Part shown: positions 1 through 6,967 of the stretch, piece by piece
Layout of the letters: each line of letters opens with the position of its first letter
Numbering within the stretch: position 1 is the first letter of the stretch
NCBI GenBank assembly: GCA_041648755.1
Contig: JBAZOJ010000193.1
Span: forward strand, 1-7,116
Direction of reading: 5' to 3'
Source of the DNA: JBAZOJ01 sp041648755
Lineage (GTDB): Bacteria > Planctomycetota > B143-G9
Length of the DNA stretch: 7,116 bases
Program-made: the position numbers and the translations under genes
The notes under the pieces: model-generated
Database searches by the model: none
What the model saw: the letters and a program-made list of their open reading frames with translations, nothing else
Told to the model about the DNA's origin: nothing

Positions 1-786
1 TACAACTCATTCGAGTTCGTCCACCCCGATCCCGTCGAGTTCCTTCATCTCTACCCCGATCCGCGCGACCGCGAGATCGTAGGGCTCGTGGCTTCGGGAC
101 TGGCATACGGAAGGGTGAGGCAGATACTCCGCAGTGTCGAATCCGCTCTGCGTCCCCTCGTTCCCCCGCGCGATTTCCTTGACTCCGTTTCCGACGATGA
201 ACTCCGCAGCCTTTACGCAGGCTTCAAACACCGCTTCACCACGGGCGGGGAACTAACTGCGCTGCTGATTGGCATCCGGCGCTGCCTGGCTGAGTTCGGC
301 TCGCTCGAGAGCTGCTTCCTGTCGGGGCTTGGCGAGGGCGACGAGAGCATCATCCCCGCGTCCCGCGCCTTCATTCGACATCTGGCGGCCGGTCGCGACG
401 GGCGCAACTCGCTGCTGCCGATGGTTGATTCGCCCTCAGCCTGCAAGCGGCTGTTCCTCTACATAAAATGGATGAGCCGCCACGACGCAACCGACCCGGG
501 CGGATGGTCGGGCGTGCCCTCAGAAAAGCTGATAATCCCCCTCGATACCCATATGTTCCGCATCGGACGCCTGTTCGGCTTCACGAGCCGGAGTTCCGCG
601 GATCTCGCCGCGGCCGTCGAGGTAACCCGCGGCTTCGCGCGCTTCGAGCCCCATGACCCCACGAAGTACGACTTCTGCCTCACGCGGCTGGGGATACGCG
701 AACTGGCGGACGTCGTCGCCGCGCTGACGCGGCTTTGCTCCTGCAACGGCACCTGTTTGAGATTGGATGAGCAAGTTCGCAGATGA
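1..786 (+). CDS. TIGR02757 (DUF2400) family protein, 5' partial
   Basis: The frame is open from base 1 and ends in TGA at 784-786, giving 261 residues. A GTG at 88 is an internal Val codon, because the conserved family start lies before it: FVHPDPVEFL, then PDPRDREIVGL and LAYGRV at about residues 6-38. Further on come KRLFLYIKWMSRHD...DPGGW (about 149-169), LIIPLDTHMFRIGRLFGFT (177-195) and DPTKYDFCLTRLGI (219-232), in the order expected of this uncharacterised family. From the usual length I infer that only some 10-25 N-terminal residues are missing. The middle and C-terminal pattern (WM.R.D...DPG.W, then LDTH..RI.R.LG) recalls helix-hairpin-helix DNA glycosylases, but the biochemical role is unknown and I do not assign one. 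The extreme C-terminus has a CxCxxxC cluster (C246, C248, C252). The gene converges on the DUF58 gene with only 30 bases between the stop codons. Confidence 0.9.
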   Translation, partial: YNSFEFVHPDPVEFLHLYPDPRDREIVGLVASGLAYGRVRQILRSVESALRPLVPPRDFLDSVSDDELRSLYAGFKHRFTTGGELTALLIGIRRCLAEFGSLESCFLSGLGEGDESIIPASRAFIRHLAAGRDGRNSLLPMVDSPSACKRLFLYIKWMSRHDATDPGGWSGVPSEKLIIPLDTHMFRIGRLFGFTSRSSADLAAAVEVTRGFARFEPHDPTKYDFCLTRLGIRELADVVAALTRLCSCNGTCLRLDEQVRR

Positions 787-1675
787 TGTTCCGGGGCATC
801 CCCCAGCCAGGCGCGCTCAGCTCTTCGACGTCCTCGTCTGCAAGTAGGCCGACAGCACCTCGCCGAGGTTGCGGTCGGTGACCAGTGGCAGGTAATCCAT
901 GTTCATCTCGCGCGCGGCGTTTCGGACAGCCGAAGTGTGCCGCTCCAATTCCTCCAGGTACGCGACGCGCAGCATCCCAGGTTCGACCTTGACGCCGCCC
1001 TCCCCCTCCATTCCCCTGAAATCCGTGTAATCCGTGAAGGGGAACTCCGCCTCCTGCGGGTCCGTCAGGTGAACCAGCAGCGTGTCGAAATGCCGCCTGT
1101 GCAGAGTCCGCAGGCCGCGCAGTATCTCGGCCTCATCGTCGAGAAAGTCCGAAATCACAACCGCCACCTTGCGCCGTCCGCCCCACTCGGCCAGCCCGGC
1201 CAGCGCGGTTCCCAGTTTGGCGGGCCCGGATCCGTTCGCGATTTCGAGGTGATGCAACAACTCGCGCAGTCGCGCGGGCGAACTCGATGGGTTCACCGAT
1301 GCCTCGTAGCCGCCGAATATCCTCAAACCCACGCCGTCACGCTGTTGAAGAATCAGGTAAGCCATGGCCGCGGCCACGTGCTTGGCGTATTCCAGCTTTG
1401 TCATCGCCCCCGAGCCAAATGCCATGCTGCCGCTTGCATCAACAAGCAGCAGGCATTCGAAATTGGTTTCGGCGTCGTATTGCTTGATGTAAAGCCGGTC
1501 GGTGCGCCCCCACACTTTCCAGTCGAGGTGCCGGAGATCGTCCCCGGCCACATATTCCCTGTGCTGTGCGAACTCGACCGAAAAGCCCCGGTACGGGCTT
1601 CGATGCGGCCCCGTGAGGAATCCCTCCACAATCAGCCGCGCCTTGTATTCCAGGCCGCTGATCGAGGACAGTACC

Positions 1676-2734
<1,059 letters not shown>

Positions 2735-2742
2735 AGGGCGTT

Positions 2743-2748
2743 CTCCTT
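2743..2748 (-). promoter_or_regulatory. Ribosome binding site that fixes the MoxR start
   Basis: On the minus strand AAGGAG sits 8 bases before the ATG at 2734. No comparable site precedes the in-frame ATG at 2821, so this site decides between a 352- and a 381-residue product. Confidence 0.8.
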
Positions 2749-2758
2749 CGATCCGTGG

Positions 2759-2764
2759 ATTATA
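2759..2764 (-). promoter_or_regulatory. Candidate -10 element for the MoxR-DUF58 pair
   Basis: The minus strand reads TATAAT, a perfect sigma70-type -10 hexamer, in the 59-base gap between the SRAP stop and the MoxR start. Transcription would begin near 2752, leaving a leader of about 18 bases that contains the Shine-Dalgarno site. The -35 match is imperfect: TTGGTT at a 19-base spacing or TTGCCG at 15. The pair could therefore be transcribed on its own as well as by readthrough from the SRAP gene. Confidence 0.5.
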
Positions 2765-2793
2765 TCCCGTTCGCTTTCGCGGCAACCAATTCC

Positions 2794-3471
2794 CTAATCC
2801 CGGGTCACCTCTTCGATGCACTCCGGCCCCTCGTTCTTCGCGCTGTTGATCTTCTGCGATATGCGCACCGCCTCCATCTGGTTCTCGTCGTACGGCACCA
2901 GAAGCGACGCGAGCCCCGCAGAGGTGGGCGTGGCCGGGTCAATCCACTGGTCGTACGATTCGGGGTACAGAATGACCGGCATGCGGGTGTGGAATTTGGT
3001 CACAAGGGGATTGGGCTCGCAGGTGATAATCGTGCAGGAGTCGAGCGTGCTGCCGTCGGGTGCTTTCCATTGCTCGTACAGCCCGGCGAAAGCAAACAGG
3101 TGCCGGTCCTTCATACGGATCAGCATTGGCAGCTTTTTGCTGCGGTCCTGACGCCATTCGACAAACCCGTCGGCTGGAATAAGGCATCGGCGGCTTCGGA
3201 AAGCACCCCGGAACGCGGGCTTCTCGGCGACGCTGTCGGCGCGCGCATTGATCATCCGGACGCCCATTGACGGGTCCTTTGCCCAATGTGGCACCAGCCC
3301 CCACTTGAACGGTTTGAGGACAGGCCCGCCCGCCTCGGCGGACAGCACAACGCCCGACACGTTCTGCGTCGGGGCTATGTTGTAGCGCGGCACGATGTCA
3401 TACGAGCCTTTGAGCTTGAACGACACGAGTATCATGTCAAGTGTTGAAAACAGCACGAACCGTCCGCACAT
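2794..3471 (-). CDS. SRAP domain protein (YedK/HMCES family)
   Basis: The protein has 225 residues and starts MCGRF, so after removal of Met the catalytic Cys2 becomes N-terminal, as the family requires. Other conserved blocks are PRYNIAPTQ (28-36), KWGLVPHWAKD (56-66), INARADS with Asn75 (74-80), RCLIPADGFVEW with Glu105 (95-106), and TKFHTRMPVIL with His161 (158-168). These match the C2/N75/E105/H160 active site of E. coli YedK, so all key residues are present. Known role: the protein covalently captures abasic sites in single-stranded DNA through a thiazolidine link at Cys2, and it can also reverse the link. The family often sits near SOS genes, but none is visible here. AGGAG lies 7 bases before the ATG, and TAG ends the frame at 2794-2796. 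It lies 177 bases downstream of the symporter gene and probably has its own promoter. Confidence 0.96.
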   Translation of the reverse strand: MCGRFVLFSTLDMILVSFKLKGSYDIVPRYNIAPTQNVSGVVLSAEAGGPVLKPFKWGLVPHWAKDPSMGVRMINARADSVAEKPAFRGAFRSRRCLIPADGFVEWRQDRSKKLPMLIRMKDRHLFAFAGLYEQWKAPDGSTLDSCTIITCEPNPLVTKFHTRMPVILYPESYDQWIDPATPTSAGLASLLVPYDENQMEAVRISQKINSAKNEGPECIEEVTRD

Positions 3472-3501
3472 AGGGCCTCTCCTGTCAGGGCTTACGGAGT
3501 G

Positions 3502-3510
3502 AGTATATCA
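3502..3510 (-). promoter_or_regulatory. Candidate extended -10 promoter for the SRAP gene
   Basis: The minus strand reads TGATATACT, which fits the extended -10 pattern TGnTATAAT with one mismatch. Transcription would start near 3495, about 24 bases before the ATG, and the leader includes the AGGAG site. I see no good -35 hexamer at the usual spacing, which is tolerated in extended -10 promoters. Confidence 0.45.
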
Positions 3511-3541
3511 GGCCCGAGGGAAATCGCCAGTGAACGGGCCT
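3510..3541. promoter_or_regulatory. Inverted repeat beside the SRAP -10 element (operator candidate)
   Basis: AGGCCCG (3510-3516) and CGGGCCT (3535-3541) are perfect 7-base inverted repeats 18 bases apart. The repeat begins at the edge of the extended -10 element and covers the spacer/-35 region. A second match, ACGG (3494-3497) with CCGT (3542-3545), continues the pairing across a 12-base bulge. Its position suits an operator, but it could also be chance in GC-rich DNA. It is not a LexA box of the well-known types. Confidence 0.3.
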
Positions 3542-3551
3542 CCGTGAAATG

Positions 3552-3572
3552 CTCAATGCAGAATTCTCAATG
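3552..3572. repeat. Short direct repeat CTCAATG, period 14
   Basis: CTCAATG occurs at 3552-3558 and again at 3566-3572, inside an AT-rich patch that contrasts with the GC-rich hairpin next to it. Nothing else in the window resembles this patch. It may be the edge of an intergenic repeat. Confidence 0.35.
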
Positions 3573-3593
3573 ATAAATGAAAGCCCTATCCGC

Positions 3594-3641
3594 CCTCCCC
3601 CCCGGGCGCTTCGTGGCCACCCGGGGGACAGAGGGGGAAAT
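3594..3641 (-). terminator. Strong GC hairpin after the symporter gene (terminator or intergenic repeat)
   Basis: CCCCCGGG (3599-3606) and CCCGGGGG (3620-3627) pair perfectly around a 13-base loop. The flanks (minus-strand CCCTCTGT against GGAGGG) extend the stem with a mismatch and G-U pairs. It starts about 20 bases beyond the symporter stop, where a terminator is expected. The downstream tract (CTTTCATTT) is only loosely T-rich, so it may be a weak intrinsic terminator, an mRNA-stabilising hairpin, or a copy of a dispersed intergenic repeat. Confidence 0.5.
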
Positions 3642-3648
3642 ATGCGGG

Positions 3649-5250
3649 CTATACGCCTGCTTCCTTGCGGAAGTCGGCCTGGTCATCCACTGGCGCGGCC
3701 TTCACGGCATCGAGTTGCAACTGCGTCGGCTTCTTCGTGATCAGGCTCACGACAACGATGACTATCGCGGAAAGCAGTACACCGATGGCGATGTAATTGT
3801 AGCCGTACAAGCCCTGCAGCCACGAGGGCAGCACGTTGCAGTAATAGTGCGCCGCGTTCGCGTCCGTGGACAGGTACTTGTACTCGTAGAAGTACATCGC
3901 TATCGTGGCGATTGTGCCCGCCACCGAAGCCGCGATAACCGCGGGAAGAGTGGTTCTTTTCCAGAATATGAAGAAGACAGGAACTGCAATCGAGGCCGAA
4001 AGCACCCCCGACGATATGTAGTACACGTCGCCGAGGGTGTTGCTGATCACCGCGCAGAGAAAGCCCACGACGATGGTCACAGCCGTGACAATCCTCGCCA
4101 GCGCAAGCTTGCTCTTCTCGGTCAGCTTCCTCTTGCACACAACTGGCTCGACGAAGTCGTAGGAAAGCGCCAATGCCGAGACGTTCGTGAATGTGTCCAC
4201 CGTTGACATCTGGCATGCGACAATTCCCACGAGCATAAGCACGGCGCCCAGCACCGGCAATTGGGCGATGAACGCGGAGATAATCGAATAGGCGTTCGAA
4301 CCGATGGCCTCTGGCGGAGCACCGTTCACCGGCGGAAACACGACCAGGGCACAGAAGGCAATGATCACGGGAAGGATGATGATGAAGACCGTGATGAGCC
4401 CGAAGCCTATCCACGCGCCCTTGCGGGCCTCGGATGTGCTCTTCGCGCTCTGCAGCCGGATAATAAGGTCCTGCTCGATCATCCAGCCCGGCAGGTAGCC
4501 GATAAGGAGAACGAGCGGGAAAATCACCCAGCCAAGGAAACCAAGGTTGAACACCTGCCCTTCTCCCGACCAGGGCGGCACAGCTTTCGAAACCGCGCCG
4601 ATGATGTCGCCGCCGCTTTTCTCCGATGCAAGGTAGATGGCGACTGCCGTAAGCGCAATCATGAACGGCATCATCAGCAGCATCTGCACGAAATCGGTGG
4701 TCACAATGGCGCGATAACCGCCCATTGCGCTGTACAGGATGACAGGTATCACGAACACGAGCATCGCCACCCAGGTGTCAACTCCCAGGAAGGGAGCCAT
4801 AAGGGTGCCTGCCATAAAGAGCTCAGCCTGGGTCCAGGCTATAAACACGCCAAAGGAAAGTATCGCGATCAGGGCTCGCGCGCTGATTCCAAAGCGTTGT
4901 TCGATTGCCTGGGGAAGACTGACTGCCGGGATGCGCCGCACAAGCGGCACCATCGCGACGATGATGAAGCACAGGATGAACCACGGTATGGGCAGCAGCC
5001 ACATTCCTGCCGCACCATACATGTAGATCTGCGACATTCCGAAGCCGATCCAGCCGAGCATAAGCCACCCGGCCGCGATGGAGAAGCCAATCCGGTAGCC
5101 CGGCAGATTGCGCTGCGCAATCCAGAACTCGAATCCGGTCTTGCTGTCAGCCGACTGGGCTTTGCCCGGGCGCTTCATTATGACGTAACCGATGTACACC
5201 ATCAGCAGCGAGTAAACGATCACTGCGATCCAGGAATAAAGCGGGTTCAC
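3649..5250 (-). CDS. Sodium:solute symporter family (SSS) permease
   Basis: The protein has 533 residues with about 13 hydrophobic helices (roughly 4-24, 53-73, 83-103, 123-148, 156-175, 187-208, 236-256, 277-305, 330-347, 386-405, 411-430, 435-455, 485-505), the usual LeuT-fold architecture of the family. Signatures are GGYRAIVTTDFVQ (177-189), the classic SSS motif, and MSTVDTFTNVSALALSYDF (348-366), matching the helix that supplies the Na2-site Ser/Thr. It should import an organic solute with Na+ across the inner membrane; the substrate cannot be read from sequence. The start is GTG at 5250, preceded by AAGGAGG (5256-5262). An ATG two bases upstream is useless, because it reads ATG-TGA. 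The gene lies 54 bases after the barrel gene on the same strand with no visible promoter between them, so the two are probably co-transcribed. The C-terminal tail (about 506-533) is hydrophilic. Confidence 0.95.
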   Translation of the reverse strand: MNPLYSWIAVIVYSLLMVYIGYVIMKRPGKAQSADSKTGFEFWIAQRNLPGYRIGFSIAAGWLMLGWIGFGMSQIYMYGAAGMWLLPIPWFILCFIIVAMVPLVRRIPAVSLPQAIEQRFGISARALIAILSFGVFIAWTQAELFMAGTLMAPFLGVDTWVAMLVFVIPVILYSAMGGYRAIVTTDFVQMLLMMPFMIALTAVAIYLASEKSGGDIIGAVSKAVPPWSGEGQVFNLGFLGWVIFPLVLLIGYLPGWMIEQDLIIRLQSAKSTSEARKGAWIGFGLITVFIIILPVIIAFCALVVFPPVNGAPPEAIGSNAYSIISAFIAQLPVLGAVLMLVGIVACQMSTVDTFTNVSALALSYDFVEPVVCKRKLTEKSKLALARIVTAVTIVVGFLCAVISNTLGDVYYISSGVLSASIAVPVFFIFWKRTTLPAVIAASVAGTIATIAMYFYEYKYLSTDANAAHYYCNVLPSWLQGLYGYNYIAIGVLLSAIVIVVVSLITKKPTQLQLDAVKAAPVDDQADFRKEAGV

Positions 5251-5255
5251 ATGTT

Positions 5256-5279
5256 CCTCCTTGCGAAGGTGGCCTTCGC
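5256..5279 (-). promoter_or_regulatory. Hairpin abutting the symporter Shine-Dalgarno site
   Basis: On the minus strand GCGAAGG-CCA-CCTTCGC (5263-5279) forms a perfect 7-base stem with a 3-base loop, and AAGGAGG (5256-5262) follows with no gap. An alternative fold, CCTT-CGC-AAGG (5259-5269), would pair half of the Shine-Dalgarno site and is incompatible with the first stem. Hairpin and ribosome site are clear in the sequence; a regulatory role, or one in mRNA processing between the two genes, is inference. Confidence 0.5.
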
Positions 5280-5304
5280 TGACAGACCATCCGTGGCGAG
5301 TGCG

Positions 5305-6567
5305 CTAAAACTGCGCTGTCACCGCAAATACGACACGCCAGACGCCATCAGGATCCGGCCCTGCCAGGTCATCGTCGGGACTGAAGTATCCGAGCCCCAG
5401 CACGAAGTAGAGGTTTTCCATATAGTTGTATTCAGCGAGAGCATCTACTTCATATCCGAGGCCCTTGCCGCGTCCGACAGGCGATATGTCGCCCATCGCC
5501 CTGTAATAACCGAAGATGAAGTCGGCGCTGAACTTGCCTCCGTCGATCTTCTTCAGTCCGCCCATCAGCTTTACGCCCATCCAGCCGGGCGTCCAGTTCT
5601 GGAGTTGCCCGAAGTAGTCGTTTTCGGCGATAAGAGTCAGGTTCATGTTCGCTGTGTACCTGTCATAGGCGGCCGTCGCGGTTGCGCCAGTCTTGGCTCC
5701 GCTGTAGGCTGTCACGTTGAGGCCGAGATACGGGGCTGATGCGACATCCGCAAAGGTGTATTCGCAGCCAGCGTTCAAGGCGAATGCTCCGAGGTCGGTG
5801 GCCGCCGCGTGGGCCGTGCCGCCCTGATAAACGAACTCGCCGTAGAGGTCGAGGCAGCCGTCCATCATGAGATGGGTAATTCCCGCGTCGAGCATCCATA
5901 TCTTGCCGGGCAGCACTTCTTTCTGGTCGTTCCAGTAGAAAAACGCCCCGAACACATTGGCGCTTTCGTCTATGGCATGGTTGAAGCACACATAGTACAG
6001 GTCGAGGTCGTCGGAGTTGGTGAACCCGGGGCGCCCGGAATTCTCGATGAATTTGCTGTACGTCAGCTCAATTGAAGTGCTTTCGCTGAAGGCATACTTG
6101 ACCTGCATCCCGACCGGGAAAGCATATAGCACAAAGTAACTACCCATGTTGGAAGGGTCGATCTTCGAGACGATTCCCGATCCCAGTGAAGTCCGCCCTT
6201 CCCATCCGAGGGAAAGTCCGCCGACGGTGAGCGTCACGCCCTCGCTGACGAAGTCCTCTATGCTGATGTAGGCGTAGCAGACCGCGATGTCCGCATTGTT
6301 CACGTCAACAATCGGGGTGAAGTTGTACAGGTACATCGAGGTGGAGACCTTGTCCGTGCACCTGTTATCCAGCGTGATGTTCACGCCGGTCGAGAAATTG
6401 CCGACCGCATCGGGCGCGTCGGCGTTGTAGTCGGTGGTGTTATCGGTGTACTGGCCAACCACGGTAAGCGTCACGTTGATCGTGACTTCCTCGCAGGCTG
6501 CGAATGCGGTCGAGGCCGGGATGCAAAGCACGGCCAAAGCAATCAGGCAGACAAAAAAGCGATACAT
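5305..6567 (-). CDS. Outer-membrane beta-barrel protein, alginate-export/porin-like
   Basis: The protein has 420 residues. A signal peptide is clear: MYR, a hydrophobic core (residues 4-16), and a probable cleavage after AFA at 23. The mature part is built of alternating polar/hydrophobic strands with many Tyr, Gly and Asp residues. It ends WRVVFAVTAQF, a C-terminal Phe beta-signal typical of outer-membrane barrels. YTFADVASAPYLGLNVTAYSG (270-290) and GLGYEVDALAEYNY (369-382) resemble alginate-export-type porins (YTF...P.LGL.Y..SG and LG.E.D..), but the match is from memory and not decisive. I chose ATG 6567 over the in-frame GTG at 6588, because AAAGGAG (6572-6578) lies 4 bases before the ATG and nothing precedes the GTG. 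The mature protein has six cysteines (25, 70, 97, 194, 238, 268), which is many for a barrel. It probably admits a solute that the downstream symporter takes across the inner membrane. Confidence 0.82.
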   Translation of the reverse strand: MYRFFVCLIALAVLCIPASTAFAACEEVTINVTLTVVGQYTDNTTDYNADAPDAVGNFSTGVNITLDNRCTDKVSTSMYLYNFTPIVDVNNADIAVCYAYISIEDFVSEGVTLTVGGLSLGWEGRTSLGSGIVSKIDPSNMGSYFVLYAFPVGMQVKYAFSESTSIELTYSKFIENSGRPGFTNSDDLDLYYVCFNHAIDESANVFGAFFYWNDQKEVLPGKIWMLDAGITHLMMDGCLDLYGEFVYQGGTAHAAATDLGAFALNAGCEYTFADVASAPYLGLNVTAYSGAKTGATATAAYDRYTANMNLTLIAENDYFGQLQNWTPGWMGVKLMGGLKKIDGGKFSADFIFGYYRAMGDISPVGRGKGLGYEVDALAEYNYMENLYFVLGLGYFSPDDDLAGPDPDGVWRVVFAVTAQF

Positions 6568-6630
6568 ACGACTCCTTTCAAAATCCACTTTCTGAGGGGG
6601 AAAGAAACTCTTTGCGCGACAGGAAATCTA

Positions 6631-6665
6631 CGCCCTGCCTCCTTCGGTAACAGAGGCAACGGGCG
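6631..6665. repeat. Eleven-base-pair stem with 2-base bulge in the leader
   Basis: CGCCC-TGCCTC (6631-6641) pairs with GAGGCA-AC-GGGCG (6653-6665), where AC is a bulge; the loop is 11 bases. It is the inverted repeat nearest the barrel gene, ending about 64 bases before its ATG. Confidence 0.45.
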
Positions 6666-6670
6666 CGGAC

Positions 6671-6711
6671 GACTGCATAGGTTGGACAGATGGTTGCTGC
6701 AGAACGCAGTC
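6671..6711. repeat. Inverted repeat GACTGC / GCAGTC in the leader
   Basis: GACTGC (6671-6676) and GCAGTC (6706-6711) are perfect complements around a 29-base interior. GTT near 6681 and AAC at 6703-6705 could extend the stem. It sits between the two neighbouring stems with almost no gap. Confidence 0.35.
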
Positions 6712-6713
6712 AG

Positions 6714-6742
6714 GCACGCGAGGAGGCGTGGCCTCGCAGTGC
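6714..6742. repeat. Ten-base-pair bulged stem in the leader
   Basis: GCAC (6714-6717) plus GCGAGG (6718-6723) pair with CCTCGC (6732-6737) plus GTGC (6739-6742). There is one bulged A at 6738 and an 8-base loop. Confidence 0.45.
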
Positions 6743-6777
6743 GAACGCGCGACGGTACGTCGGGTTAAGCGTGGGAG

Positions 6778-6798
6778 TGTCTTCCCGCCGGGAAGACA
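6778..6798. repeat. Perfect 9-base hairpin in the leader
   Basis: TGTCTTCCC (6778-6786) and GGGAAGACA (6790-6798) pair perfectly around GCC. On the minus strand it begins 11 bases after the stop of the 12-codon open frame. No T-run follows on either strand, so a classical intrinsic terminator is not supported. Confidence 0.5.
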
Positions 6799-6866
6799 AA
6801 GGAGCACGCTCAGAAGCACGGGCGGATGTATCCATGGATTTTACTCATGGCATCTCCCTCTCGTAT

Positions 6867-6888
6867 CCCGGCGAGCGTGCATGCCGGG
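6867..6888. repeat. Inverted repeat CCCGGC / GCCGGG
   Basis: CCCGGC (6867-6872) and GCCGGG (6883-6888) pair around a 10-base loop. In the proposed leader this hairpin lies just upstream of the ribosome site of the 12-codon open frame. Confidence 0.4.
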
Positions 6889-6939
6889 CATTCTGTGAAT
6901 TTGCTGACAGGAAGTCGTTCGAATTTGACCACGCCACGC

Positions 6940-6967
6940 ATTTTACAACTGCGCGTTCCAAAATCAA
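6940..6967 (-). promoter_or_regulatory. Candidate sigma70-type promoter for the barrel/symporter unit
   Basis: On the minus strand TTGATT (6962-6967) and TAAAAT (6940-6945) are separated by 16 bases. They match the -35 consensus at 4 of 6 and the -10 consensus at 5 of 6 positions. This is the best promoter-like pair I found upstream of the barrel gene. Transcription would start near 6933. Weaker promoters closer to the gene cannot be excluded. Confidence 0.4.

Noticed and set aside
793..803. GGGG-CAT-CCCC between the convergent genes as a bidirectional terminator
   Set aside because: The stem is only 4 base pairs with a 3-base loop and no T-run, too weak to call.
2735..2821. N-terminal extension of the MoxR ATPase from ATG 2821
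   Set aside because: The 29 added residues are not conserved-looking and overlap the SRAP gene, and a strong ribosome site fits the ATG at 2734 instead.
4261..5739. 492-residue plus-strand open frame
   Set aside because: It lies antisense across the symporter and barrel genes. It is rich in His, Arg, Asp and Glu without motifs, the usual shadow of a membrane-protein gene read backwards.
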